From the NCBI GenBank assembly GCA_022457155.1, contig JAJGOT010000163.1, positions 258,501 to 322,500 of the forward strand: 64,000 nucleotides of DNA. The letters run 5' to 3'. This document shows, piece by piece, positions 50,825 to 62,470 of this stretch (positions are counted from its first letter, which is position 1; each line of letters begins with the position of its first letter). This DNA is from Cladopsammia gracilis. Its lineage: Eukaryota > Cnidaria > Anthozoa > Scleractinia > Dendrophylliidae. The translations under genes were made by a program, and so were the position numbers. A model generated the notes under the pieces. It was given only the letters and a program-made list of their open reading frames with translations, did no database searches and was not told where the DNA came from.

Positions 50825-50902
50825 ATAATATACGTACTGCAAGTCGTTTGAACGGCTTCAAAAACATTCTTTCAAAAGCGTGTCCATTCGGAATTAAAAC
50901 AA

Positions 50903-51102
50903 TAGACCTCTTTAGCTTGTACATTTTGTTTTCCCAATGTAGGTCATGTGATGTTCTCAAGGGAATTTGTCCTTTGTCTTTTAATAAATTATGCATACAT
51001 ATGCACGTGAAGAAAACAAAATTTTAAAGAAACTGTTCTCTAGGGTAACATCACATGACCTACATTGGGAAAACAAAACGTACAAGCTAAAGAGGTCTAT
51101 TG
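50903..51102. mobile_element. Small foldback MITE
   Basis: About 55-bp arms: AATAGACCTCTTTAGCTTGT at 50903 and its complement ending at 51102, differing in one or two bases. The loop is about 90 bp. Confidence 0.75.
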
Positions 51103-51944
51103 CGCTTTTGTGCAAAGAGGAAATTAGCATACGAGAAAAACAAGTAGACTGATTAGCATACAACACATGTGCCACGTCTTCGACGAAGTGACCATTGCTT
51201 CTCGGCTCCTGCCTAAAGTTTTGGGATTTTAAAGTTCTGAGGGAAAGCATCTACTGAAAAATGGTATACGAAAGTTGTCAGGTACGGTAGATAAAACGGC
51301 TGACAATTATTTTTTTAGAGGTTGAGAACAAGTAGAAATAAACAGCTTGCATCTGCGAACCAGTCGCTTACCTGGCAATTTACACGAGGGCGCTGGTGTC
51401 ATTCACATAACGGCTCACTTGTTAAACTGTTGGGTGTTTATTTTGTTGAGAAGATTCCAAATAGAATGGCGAAAGACCAGATTTCGTAAAACAGTACTGC
51501 ACAAAAATATTAAAGTCACCATTTGTTGCACTAACTAAGAATCCTGAACAATTACTATCCATATTAGTAATCTCTATATAAAGATTACGTGTGATCTTAA
51601 TATAAATATCACGGTGGTCATTTTAAAATCATTCTCATTAAAAATTCAGCGATAATTGCATTGTTTGCCCATTCAGCCTCGAACTCCCCTGTGACTGAAA
51701 TCAAAGCCACCACCAGGCTTTTCATAATGACCGTAGATTACCAGGTTTTAAGGCTCATACACGTGATCGATTTGCGTCGTGTGATTGGCTGATATGCTAA
51801 TGAATTATTAATGGTTTTGAACTTTGTTTAAATTATTGATCTCTGAAAAGAGTGTTGATTGTCCTATTGTTTCCTTGCATGAAGTGTTTTTGTATGATAC
51901 GCCATTAAAATTTATATTAGACCACACCCAATGAGTATTTTTAG
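51103..51944. other. Host intron 3, right part
   Basis: No gene or clear repeat recognised. Confidence 0.4.
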
Positions 51945-52028
51945 TGATCCTGTATTAAGCGGCCACCTGTATTAAGCGGCCAGTTCCTCAATTCCCGTGG
52001 GTGGCTGTTATATACAGGTTCGACTGTA
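51945..52028. repeat. Pogo/Tigger-like right terminus
   Basis: Contains CCTGTATTAAGCGGCCACC, CCTGTATTAAGCGGCCAG and ends GTTATATACAGGTTCGACTG with TA. It is the mirror image of the terminus at 32197. Confidence 0.55.
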
Positions 52029-52251
52029 TGTAATTTTTTTAACAATCAAATGTTTCGTTTGTTGTGGAAAAACAAGTGTACCATATGTATTTTAGTTGTT
52101 TTTTTTTGTAACCGATAACTTATTCCACTTTGTTGCTCACATCTTCTAAGTCACACCAATTCCACATTTCTGTTTTACGATTCTTACCGTGTAGATTATC
52201 GTAGTCCATTTGTATAAGTGCCGAGATTTCAATTCTTTTTTTCTTTTTCAG

Positions 52252-52488
52252 TTTCACCCAAAGTAGTGATTCCAGCTCCTGTAGTGCGAGACTTTAAAGG
52301 CTACAGAATGACGTGTTCAGCCACGGGTTCTACACCCATATACATAGCCATTATAAGGAACTCGATAACACTGGTAAATAGAACAGACTCTGCAAGCATC
52401 CAAGTATATGAAGAAGAAAACTACACTTGCCGGGCCACTAGCAAATATGGAAATGACGAGAGAAAAATCGTAGTAGCTCAGTTAAAAG
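52252..52488 (+). CDS. Host gene exon: immunoglobulin domain
   Basis: Acceptor TTTCTTTTTCAG, donor GTCAGT. Reads SPKVVIPAPVVRDFKGYRM, TCSATGSTPIYIAIIRNS, ITLVNRTDSASIQVY and ENYTCRATSKYGNDERKIVV. The two Cys (TCSATG and YTCRATSKYG) with the Y-x-C motif define an Ig-like (I-set/C2) domain. It is phase 1 at both ends, as usual for a shuffled Ig exon, and joins in frame with the CUB exon at 29725-29894. There are sequons at NRT and NYT. The preceding intron contains the whole viral element. Confidence 0.85.
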
Positions 52489-53145
52489 GTCAGTACACCC
52501 AAATTTATTCGTCGATCAAAGTGTGGTTAGTGTCAGGAAACTGTAATGATCGTTTCTAAGTAATCACATTGCTGAATTCAATTTCACATCTTTTTTAATT
52601 AAAACAGTAATACTGAATGCCATTTAATTGCATGGAAGCTTAGTTTGATCTTATTATGCTACGTGTAGCCTTCGGTAAGCCTGAAAAGTAGATATGTGTA
52701 GTTGTCGGTTAGCCCGAGTCTTACAATGTCCGAAGTCGTGGAGGAAGCGACAGCGAGCAAGATCAGGCCATTCGAGAATTTGTCTTCTATAACAAGAGTG
52801 GGTGGATTCCATCCCCACCACCCTTCCTCTGGTGGATTTATAGTACTCCAAAACTGTCCATTATATACATGACGTGATGACCACTTACGACTCGGGAATT
52901 TGCTTCATCATTCCGAATGGCCGCCATCTTGGATTCACCATCTCCTCCACGTGACTGGACCTGAAAATCTCTTATGTTAGGTAGCGTGGCATTCATCATC
53001 AATCAATATCCTTAATGTTTTAGACTTATTCTGATGTGCATTTTCTCCCCAAGAAACTTGTTATTTTTGGTAATCGCGCGCGAACTTTCCAGCTCTTCGT
53101 GTATTCACGTGGAATGATTTTTGCATTCGAGGATGACGGCTAAAG
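52489..53145. other. Host intron 4, start
   Basis: No coding signal; one GGCCGCCATCTTGGATTC motif at 52919-52936, like the triple at 15091. Confidence 0.4.
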
Positions 53146-53149
53146 TTAA

Positions 53150-55247
53150 GGAGGCTCGTACCCATTTCTCAAGTCCACACCCTTTCAATTTTAATGGGCC
53201 ATATCTTTTCTTGTAGTGCATAAAAAGACAAGTCACTTTGCATGCAAACACACAATACATTGAACTTTATGGGAGTATAGAATTTGTTTACATCGGTGCT
53301 TCCATGGCAACGGAATGGTGATCCTCTGAAATTCACAAGTTGCGGAGTTTCTCTAGATCAAGAGAATTTTTTGTAAAACCCGCTAGTGGACTAATTGATT
53401 AGACCATGGGCTTCAACTGGACAAAGTTTGAAAGAAATGTATGAGAGCGTTTTTGAAATTTTTAGGGATGAAGTTTTGGGGATTATAAATACAGTGAAAA
53501 ACATACTATCGACATAATTGGCTAATATCTAAAGAAAATGATGCGCGATGGGGATGAAGTTTCATCTCATAGTAGTTTGATTCCATTTGAAATGGTGTGT
53601 GAAAAAGTGAGGGGGTTGCTTTGGCCGATTGCAAGAAAGAAGGATTTGATTAGCGTGCGTTCAGCTGCTCTTGTTGCCATTTTTGTATGTAATTTGGTCT
53701 ACGCCTACAAATGTGATGATAATTTGGAAACCGCGAGATAATTTTTTTTTTAAATTTGACAATCTCGAGATTGGTCATCAATTTATATGGCCTGCAAGTT
53801 TCAAGGACATTGAAGACATGCAAGGCAATAAAATAGGGCCTCCAATGTACCATTTTTTTCCCGCAGAGTTTGTGTTTACAAGTGAGCGTCCTCATTATTC
53901 ACGAGTATTGTTTTCGAGTTTCATATGCACGTGCAAAACTTTACAAAAAAATTTATTTGCATCGAACAGAACGCCCGGTTGCTTTCCGAAGAATTTTCCG
54001 AAACATGCTAATAACTGGCTTGCGTTACGAAAAGCGATGACAACAGTACTGATGAAGACAACGTCGGAAACGTCACGTTTCATCAAGTGCTGGATGCAGA
54101 AATAACACATTTATGATTGTCTTACTCTGGTTATATGTTGCAATCGGCGTACAATCTGTTCCTTATTTAGATATAAAATAGCGCAAAGCAGAATTCTCAG
54201 CTAAAATATAAAGTTGTCACGCTGTTCTTGCGTGTGACATATTAAAGAAGCACTGTTTCTGCATTACGTTTATAAATATGTTCTTCTTGTCCTGCAATTT
54301 TAAAGAGACCATCAGTATAGCTGCATTACAGCGTAATAGCGCAACATCGAGTGCGTAATATTATTACAATTCTCAAGCCAGCTGTTAGCACATTTCGGAA
54401 AATTCTTCGGAAAGCAATCGAGCGTTCTGTTCCGATGCAAATACATTTTTTGCTAAAGTTTTGCACGTGCATATGAAACTCGAAAACAATACTCGTGAAT
54501 AATGAGGACGCTCACTTGTAAACATAAAATCTGCGGGAAAAAATTGGTACATTGGAGGCCCTATTTTATTGCCTTGCATGTCTTCAATGTCCTTGAAACT
54601 TGCAGGCCATATAAATTGATGACCAATCTCGAGATTGTCAAATTTTAAAAAAAAATTATCTCGCGGTTTCCAAATTATCATCACATTTGTAGGCGTAGAC
54701 CAAATTACATACAAAAATGGCAACAAGAGCAGCTGAACGCACGCTAATCAAATCCTTCTTTCTTGCAATCGGCCAAAGCAACTCCCTCACTTTTTCACAC
54801 ACCATTTCAATTGGAATCAAACTACTATGAGATGAAACTTCATCCCCATCGCGCATCATTTTCTTTAGATATTAGCCAATTATGTCGATAGTATGTTTTT
54901 CACTGTATTTATAATCCCCAAAACTTCATCCCTAAAAATTTCAAAAACGCTCTCATACATTTCTTTCAAACTTTGTCCAGTTGAAGCCCATGGTCTAATC
55001 AATTAGTCCACTAGCGGGTTTTACAAAAATTTCTCTTGATCTAGAGAAACTCCGCAACTTGTGAATTTCAGAGGATCACCATTCCGTTGCCATGGAAGCA
55101 CCGATGTAAACAAATTCTATACTCCCATAAAGTTCAATGTATTGTGTGTTTGCATGCAAAGTGGCTTGTCTTTTTATGCACTACAAGAAAAGATATGGCC
55201 CATTAAAATTGAAAGGGTGTGGACTTGAGAAATGGGTACGAGCCTCC
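53150..55247. mobile_element. 2.1-kb TTAA-flanked foldback element
   Basis: Two long arms, 53150-54024 and 54372-55247, are reverse complements with few differences; the loop is about 350 bp. Ends GGAGGCTCGTACCC / complement, flanked by TTAA on both sides (53146-53149, 55248-55251). Each arm carries the same two short overlapping frames (67 codons starting MMRDGDEVSSHSS; a longer one with DNLEIGHQFIWPASF), with no known transposase motif. TTAA targets fit piggyBac or Kolobok-driven non-autonomous elements. Confidence 0.85.
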
Positions 55248-55251
55248 TTAA

Positions 55252-55781
55252 ATTTGTAGCCTGTATGCGACCGCCGGTTTAAAAATACTTTTTGAAACAC
55301 CACAACGCATTTCCAAACGGAAAAATATTTTATTGTCACATGAGTCCAGATAATAATGCCACCAAAAAGGCATTTTCCTTACCAGATGAATTGGTGTATT
55401 AAATTGAAATAATCTGTATAGTACATGACTAAAAACCGTTCAAATATTTCAACGAATTCAAAACACGTACCAGTGAACTACATTGAAGCCCCCTCAATCA
55501 GTTGATAGCTTGAAGCTAAGGTTATATATACCCAGCCTAGTGCTTTCCGAATTACCGCGGTTTTTAGGCCTTCGCGTGTACTCTTAAAGAATTGACTTCC
55601 AGATTGAATCGTATAAAGACATTTGCATTAAATTAGTAAAAACCACCTGCTTTAGTCTGATTATTAGCCACTTTAATAAAAGAGTAACCATATGACAAAG
55701 CACGAATATGTACATAGTTCTTTTTAATTCCTTCTGTACACGATTTACCGTTTCATATTTTTTTTTGGCCCCCTCTATCAG
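55252..55781. other. Host intron 4, end
   Basis: AT-rich, ends with a polypyrimidine tract and CTCTATCAG acceptor. Nothing else seen. Confidence 0.5.
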
Positions 55782-55911
55782 TATGTCCAAAGCCATGTGA
55801 CTGTGCCCACGCCGATTGGCGGTGGAAGGATCCATCCTTGATACAGGTCTTGTGTGGAGAGAAGCATCTGATATCTGTTCCAGAGCCATTGCCGTTGAAT
55901 ACTGGATTGCT
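55782..55911 (+). CDS. Host gene exon: LRR N-terminal cap
   Basis: Acceptor CTCTATCAG, donor GTAAGT. Starts in phase 1, completing the codon left by the Ig exon, and reads CPKPCDCAHADWRWKDPSL, VLCGEKHLISVPEPLP and LNTGL. The four-Cys CPxxCxC...C pattern followed by LxxVPxxLPxxT is the LRRNT cap that closes a leucine-rich-repeat solenoid. The exon ends in phase 2, as required by the LRR exons that follow. Confidence 0.85.
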
Positions 55912-55936
55912 GTAAGTAGCCCCAGCTTCCTATATT

Positions 55937-56420
55937 ATGGATGGACCATTAGAAAAGTGCGTGTTTGGCGGGGAGGTACAATTGTTTTTCGCCCATTTTT
56001 CGCAGGATTATTTTTTGGCGGGCGAAACCCTCTGCGCGAATTTCTTTCAACATATCACGTCGCTTATAGTATTAGAACCAGACTAGAACTTCATGAAGAT
56101 GATACCACTCATGACATGTGGCAGGAATATCTTCGTCATGAAATTGTGATGGATAACATATTGATTAATTTAAGTTGTAAAATTAGCATGACTTTATTGA
56201 TAAAGGTCGCAATTAACCTTTGGTGAAGCTACTGCATGTTGGAAAAAATACTTCAACGAACATAAGAATGACGGGGAAGGCTTCTCTAGAGTATTTTGAA
56301 CTTTGGACACACCAGGAATGCTATTTTTGATTGGTTCCTCTTTGCAGGATTCTTTTTTTCCTGGCATTGTCCTTTGGTTTTTTCCCACCTCCACCATCAA
56401 TTTTCTAATGGTCCGTCCCC
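55937..56420. mobile_element. MITE with GGACCATTAGAAAA ends
   Basis: Left GGATGGACCATTAGAAAAGTG, right complement GGGACGGACCATTAGAAAAT. About 480 bp with TTTTTCGC-rich interior. A related end (TGATAATGGTCCGCCC with similar flanking T-rich words) lies at 58150-58245. Confidence 0.6.
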
Positions 56421-57657
56421 TATTTAAAGCGACAAAAACTCTACAATTAAGCAAATGTTTAGCAGCCAATAATAAATCAGTTTATATCAGTATAACAACG
56501 CCCATCATATATGATGATTGTCCTGTAAGAGCGATAAAAATGCGAACTGACAGAATTACTACCCATATCCAAAACGGTATTATAGCCAGTATCACCTTCT
56601 GTAAGATCCAAGCGTAAGATTTTTTGCATAATTCGTTTTTCCCTTTCCCACGTATCAGGCTTATAGTTCATTACATCCCTTTGTTTAGTTTCTTTGCGCG
56701 CATTTAGGTGTTTAGTTCTTAGTGTTATTTAGCGCCCCCTCGTCAGCGTCTCTTTGCTTTGCATCTTTATTACCGCCTTTTTTGGTTTCTTTAGTTTTCT
56801 ATTCTGCATATTTAACCGTATTTTTACATCGCCGTTGGCAGTGCAATTTTTGCAGTTCATTCTAGTTCGCGCTTAGCGCAGTTCTCTTTGGTCTTCAAAG
56901 TGCCTTCGTCGCGTTTTACGCAGTTCGCTACAGCAGCAGTTTTCTCTGGCCGTAACAATGTAAGTGTGTTTTCGCAGTCCTCGCTTATCGCAGTTTCGTT
57001 GTTTCTTTATGTCGAATTTCCTTAGTCGCAACTTTTAATTTTTTGCTCTTTTACTGTTTTTAGTTTCAACCCACGCACAGCTCGTTCTTTGTACCACGTA
57101 CAACTAGTTCTTTACATCACGTCTTCGTATCACGTCTCTTCGTATCAAATAAAGCGTCGTTTGAATAGTGGATTTGTTGGTGGTGTTGTCATTTACAGCC
57201 ACGAGAGCTATTCGCTTATTGCAGTTTCACCTTCTGTCCAAGCCTGCCTGTCACCCTAGCGACTCGAAATCGATAAGAAAACACATCCTGTGTCCGAAGT
57301 CTATGAGGAGTTTGACATTCAGTTGCCCCGTTCTCAGTTAAATAGTGACCCGCAAAACATGTATATGAATGATCTCCGTGTAGCAAGTTAAATACCATGT
57401 ACTGAATGGGTAACTGTGGATGGGTAACTTCATCATGTAAAGTAGCGCAATATAAATTTTAAATATTATTATTATTATTATTATTATTATTGTTATAAAA
57501 AAATTGTTCTGATAGCGTCAGCCAGAGGTAGCTTCTATATATTGATTAACATGCTGTACATGTTGTCGGCGCATATAACAGACGAAGGAAATTGACAAAC
57601 CTGCTAAAACTTCAACAAGTTTTTAATCTAACTTGTTCATTTTACTTTTTTTTTTAG
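56421..57657. other. Host intron 5, remainder
   Basis: T-rich sequence with repeated GCAGTTC / CTTTGCGC words but no support for a gene; an (ATT)n microsatellite at 57462-57493; ends with a long T-tract and TTTTTAG acceptor. Confidence 0.45.
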
Positions 57658-57729
57658 GAATGTGTCCTATAACAATATAGAACACTTGTCTGTAGGAGTT
57701 TTCAGCAACTTAACCAAGATGACATATTT
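57658..57729 (+). CDS. Host gene exon: leucine-rich repeat 1
   Basis: Exactly 72 nt, phase 2 at both ends, one 24-residue LRR: NVSYNNIEHLSVGVFSNL then TKMTYL. Joined to the cap exon it reads LPLNTGLLNVSYNNI, matching the LxxLxLSxNxI consensus across the splice junction. One-repeat, 72-nt phase-2 exons are typical of LRR proteins. Donor GTAAGT. Confidence 0.85.
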
Positions 57730-58493
57730 GTAAGTTACCTGCCTTTTTGGTGTAGTTATCTTAGATTATTTACAAGATAGTTTGCAGTGTAACAGAGATG
57801 GTTCTAATATTTTTTTCCAAACAATAAAAAACGGTGAAATTTAGTTTTTACATCCACACTTTAAGCATATCGTGTCACACGGTTGTCAGATCAAAAACTC
57901 ATGACCAAACACTAATACCCTTTTATATTTCCACGTCAAATGTTTGTGTCGAGTAACTATAATCCGGGACTGAACGCTCCCCTTTTTAGCGATTTGAAAC
58001 TACTAAAAGCGTTCCACAAATGGCACCTAGTAATTAGTCAATGCTCGCACCTGACTCGGAATTATGTAAATGGCAATGATTGTTTCTGTATCAAGTTATG
58101 CATGTCATGCTTGCAATGAGTTTAATTTAGGACTATTCAGCAAAAATGTAAGTGAAAGTGGACAAAATATGTTTTTTCCTGGCATGTTCCCTTGTCAGTT
58201 TTTTCCACTCCCACTATCACTCTGATAATGGTCCGCCCTTTTACGGCGAGGCCAAACCACCCCTCCAAGGGATCATTAAGAAGTGGCGTGTTTCTCGTGC
58301 TTGCGATGTGTTTAAGTCTATTCAGCAAAATTTTACGGATAAGTAATGGTATGTCCTTTTTAAGAAAAAAACATTGCGATAACACTGCGTTATACAGTGA
58401 AACCTACATTAAGCGGACCCCATATTATGCGAACATCAGTTGCTTGGCTCCCTAAATTTTCTTCCCATATTTACTGTAAAACGAACCTGTATG
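57730..58493. other. Host intron 6, left part
   Basis: Contains a MITE-like end (58150-58245) and a TACAGTGAAACC pogo-like word at 58394. No exon seen. Confidence 0.45.
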
Positions 58494-59213
58494 CAGCGTA
58501 CGCGTACCATTTATAGCTCGTCGAGGCCGAGCTGTCTTCGATGAAATTCAAGAAATCAATTTAACAACTTAATTTAAGCACGTTTTATAAACAATTCTCC
58601 AAAACTAACGAGAACACACAAAAAAAGTCAATCACAGATTGATATCAACATAAATTCCCATCGAAAATTGTAATTTCTTTTATCAGTAAGTCCCTCGACT
58701 ACTTGGAAATTCTTTAAATCTCCACTTCTTTGGTTCTGAAATCCGTAAAACAAACATCTCCCCGCATTGCTTCCGCATTGATAAAAACGTATGAAGTTCC
58801 TCGAAGCAAGATTTTATCGCTGAAAGCTCTTCTTTATCCACTAAAGCGGCTTCTGAATATCCCTTAATTAGTATCCCTGTCTTGAGTAGCAAACCGCAAA
58901 AAATGCAGGGAAATAACGACTTTACCTCTCCGCTAAACACAGCAAAAGATCAAACTAAAGTGTTTACCGAGCTGAAGGCTGTGTAGCCGCGCGAAAAACA
59001 AAGCCTCGCCTTGCTTTCAAAATTGCTAAGATCCCGGATGTTACGCGACGTCATACGCGCCCGCAAATTAGCCCTGCCCAACGCACGGACACACATGTAC
59101 AGACGCGCGCTTACGAAACATTCCGCTAGCCATGACCATGAAAAATGACGGGCATGGGTTCTATGAGTATGGAGCTCCGCGAGCGGACCTTCGGCCCGCG
59201 AGAGCTCCGCTAG
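58494..59213 (-). repeat. Dispersed repeat with GC hairpin end, copy 2
   Basis: Inverted copy of 12944-13614, longer by about 50 bp in the GC-rich part. The hairpin end here is GGAGCTCCGCGAGCGG...CCGCGAGAGCTCC (59178-59213). A short open frame on the - strand (LLLKTGILIKGYSEAALVD) matches the copy at 13227. Confidence 0.65.
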
Positions 59214-60865
59214 TAAGCGAAAGCGAGGGCCATAGTGGGAGAATATCGCCCGAGGCGGTGTTTCTGGTACGGACCGAGCATCCCGAGCTAGTGAGAGTTA
59301 TTAACAAGTTTATTACATGGTTTTCACCAGTAACATTTTACTATCCCGTTGGAGAACGGTTGTGGGTTGGGATGAATGAAACCATTTAATTGAAATCATA
59401 CAGTATTAAAGTCGGCCAACTTGAAAGTAAACATTTTAAAGAAACTGTGTATCACAAATTTATTCAACTTCAAGTTATTTCATTCTTTCAGAAACGAATG
59501 TATCTCACAATGTCTGATCTACGTAGCATTCATTTTTCATTTGCTAAAACAGAATGCGTGCAGGCAGTGTTTATAACCCCTTGTTCAATATCCTCGTCAT
59601 CTTCAATGACCACTCAACATATCTTTGGCTTATTCTCTTGAACAAAAATAACAGGGCCATGAAAAACTGACAATTGCACTGGCTGTAATTTCGCGAATAT
59701 TTGCACTGGCAAATAACGCCTGTTTGCTTGTTATTGCGGCCGTTGTCGAGTTGCTCGTCAAGGCGTTTTGCAGAAAATCCGGCTGATTTGCCTGCGACGT
59801 TTGGCGGGCTTCGCCGACTTTCAACAGTTCTTGTTGTTTTGTTAAGGGAGAAATCAAAGGCTGTGAAGTTGACCTGGGAAATACTTTTGACGATTCCAAA
59901 CGAAGTGAAGAGTTTCGGCTTAAAACACCAGACATCCCGCGCTGGTGTTCTTCGCTGGCAGTTTTCTACGATTTTAAGTTTTAGATGTTTTTGTATCCGT
60001 TTCGTTAGGCCACAAAGTTCTCTGGCGTTTTTACATCAGGAAGCCTTGAAATACAACTTTTCCTCACGGGGTGGTTGCTTATTTTAGAACCAGGTACCTG
60101 AATTCCGGCTTTCAAGGCAGCTTTGGACAAAACACTTTTCAGTTTTCGTTCTTTCCGAGGGGCGCCTTCATGTACCATACGTTATTGTTTTGTTTTCGTT
60201 CACCGTGTTGCAAGGAAAAAAGGAGCATCGGGCACGTTTATCACGTCGGAAAGTGTTCACGTCGCTTGCTGTTTTCTTCGATGTGTTTCTTCTTTTCTGT
60301 GCGTTGACAAACCTGTCAATTCTTTCTTGGCTGTTGCTCGGTTGCAATTGTTCGCTGTCAATGAGGTCTTTTGATGAATTTTGGTTGTTTTCTTCGTCTT
60401 CTTTGGGACAATAAAATTCACTGTCTGAATGTTCTTCATCTTCTGTATCGTGGTTGCTGTTTCTTCCGCGTCGCGCATTTTGCTTCCCTTGAATTTTTCA
60501 AACGTTGCTACGCTGCTTCCCGCGCTTTGCCAGCCGGGCATCAACATCGCTTATAATGGCCGTAGGCATTACGCGAGAATCCGGCCCCGAGTAATAGCTA
60601 ATCACCGCGCGTTGAAGCTGATGGAAATACCGTGTATAAATAAAGTTATCTATCTATCTATCTTCTTATTTTATTAGCAACCTCCACCCCTCCACCCCCG
60701 CCCCCCGCCCCCCCCCCCCCCCTGGCCAAAAAGGATCAAATTTTCAGACTATTGTTTGCATAAGACCCTTGTACGAAGACAGCAAAGAAAAATACGCAGC
60801 CCTTTTTCACGGTATCAAAATGCATTAGAAGTAATTTTAAGCCACGTTAGCAATTATGCTTCGTT
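59214..60865. other. Host intron 6, middle
   Basis: No exon supported. The segment 59650-60665 ends in AATAAAGTT then (ATCT)n at 60645-60664, suggesting the tail of a retroposon; a C-run lies at 60693-60721. Confidence 0.4.
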
Positions 60866-60880
60866 GAGTGTGCTCGTTTT

Positions 60881-61271
60881 TTTTTTATTTATTTACCACT
60901 TATTTTATTTACAATATTCATACTGATAAATATTAAAAATACAATTTCGATTTCAACAAGTAAATACAGTGCAAGTGGTGTTAAGTATTTGAAATTTAAG
61001 TAAAAACAACAAACAAAAAAAAAACAAAAAAAAGGAACTAGGAACTAGATTATTACAGAAATTATAATATGAAAAGAGAGAAAAAATTGCAAGCGTAACT
61101 ATGTAGAAGACAATTAATGTTAAATAAAATGTTTCCAATTCCTATTAAAATTGTCAATGGTTTTGTTTTTGTATGATATTTGTTGTAAAATTTCGAGTTT
61201 GGTTTTAAGTAGAGAAGGGAAGCTGTCAAAGGGAACATCATCGCTGTCTTGGGTAGTACAAAAGATATAAT
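60881..61271 (-). mobile_element. Short retroposon insertion with poly(A) and 15-bp target duplication
   Basis: Target duplication GAGTGTGCTCGTTTT at 60866-60880 and 61272-61286. On the - strand the 391-bp insert ends TAAATAAATAAAAAAAAA-type, i.e. a poly(A) tail on its left. A - strand frame in the right part may be the very end of a LINE protein but shows no motif. 5'-truncated LINE copy is the likely identity. Confidence 0.75.
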
Positions 61272-61516
61272 GAGTGTGCTCGTTTTAGTAACGTGCAATT
61301 GAAGCCTATCAGCTGCAGTGCAAAATTCCAAAGGATATAACCTTTAACTGGATATAATACTCATGAAAAAGCCTTACTAACTTGGAATAGCCAACACCCG
61401 TGATAGTACGGTGATTATGCTGACTAATGCCTTTTCAAATTATGTGGGAAAAAAATAATAAAAACAAAATAGGTGAACTTTTAACTAATGCGGGGGGTGT
61501 TATTCCGTGCTGCTAG

Positions 61517-61588
61517 GTACTTGGATAACAATCAGTTGAAGAACTTACCTACAGGAGTGTTTAGTCAAAACACTGCGCTTAAAAAGCT
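61517..61588 (+). CDS. Host gene exon: leucine-rich repeat 2
   Basis: 72 nt, phase 2 at both ends, acceptor TGCTAG and donor GTAAGT. Reads YLDNNQLKNLPTGVFSQN then TALKKL, one LRR of the LPxGVFxxxxxLxxL type. It joins in frame with the exon at 57658-57729. Further repeats must lie beyond the window. Confidence 0.85.
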
Positions 61589-62003
61589 GTAAGTAAAGCT
61601 CTCCAATTGTTTCATAACAATGTTACTCCTATTTTTATTACCTGATATGAAATAAGAATGTCATCACAAATATAAATATGTCTCGTGCTCTGTACAAATC
61701 CGCATCGAAATTCTTGATTTGGTGCACACTTCATCCAAGTTTTACTTACGATCTTTCATTTTTACCCCCGGAAATGGTAAAATTCTTAAAGTAATAGATA
61801 AAATATGACCGCAGAACCTGCGGCTCGCCATTGTAAACATCCATACATTTTTGTCGGAATATTTTATATGACCAATAAAAGAACAATGGTGATGAAGGTT
61901 AGTAGTATTCTGTATCAGGATTTAAAAACCTTCATTAATTTTTCATTTGTTTTTTTTTTTGTACTTTCCTTATGAATTATTAATTAATATTATAAGTTAT
62001 ATT
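61589..62003. other. Host intron 7, start
   Basis: Nothing recognised. Confidence 0.4.
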
Positions 62004-62113
62004 TAACAATTAGATTATGAGCTCGAGATTTCTATCGCGCGATAGTTAATGAGGGCGAAGCCCGAATCAACTATCATGCGATAGAAATCAAGAGCGAATA
62101 ATCTAACTGTTTT
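62004..62113. repeat. 110-bp palindromic repeat
   Basis: Arms AACAATTAGATTATGAGCTC and ATTTCTATCGCGCGATAGTT face their complements (AACTATCATGCGATAGAAAT, ATAATCTAACTGTT) around GGGCGAAGCCC. Foldback element. Confidence 0.7.
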
Positions 62114-62254
62114 AGTATAAATCTACTAGACGTTTGGACACTTCGAAAACGCGAAGAAGCGGCCGCCATAAGGCTACTCACTCTACTCACTTTCTACAAC
62201 AGAATAGATAGTGAGTAGCGTAGCCATAATTAAGAGAACAGCATTCGTGATAGC

Positions 62255-62470
62255 GGGGAGGGGGGGGGGGGGGGGGGACTCCCATATAAAAATGACGGGG
62301 GTGCTTGTCGTACCTTTTAAGGGTCAAAATTGGCAGATTGGTACCACTTAGGGTACTTAAATCTAAAATGACCACAGTTAGAATTATCATGGTACCATTT
62401 ACAGTATAAAGCCGAAAAAAATATAACAGAATATAACATGTGTTGTCTTAGAATTGGTACTACCTCTTAG
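62255..62470. mobile_element. G-run MITE, partial
   Basis: About 22 G then ACTCCCATATAAAAATGACG, GGGGTGCTTGTCGTACCTTT and AGATTGGTACC, closely matching the left part of the MITE at 29325. The right end is lost. Confidence 0.6.

Noticed and set aside
53538..54105. Host exons in the foldback arms
   Set aside because: The frames are mirrored in both arms of a TTAA-flanked element and lack splice sites in phase with the host gene.
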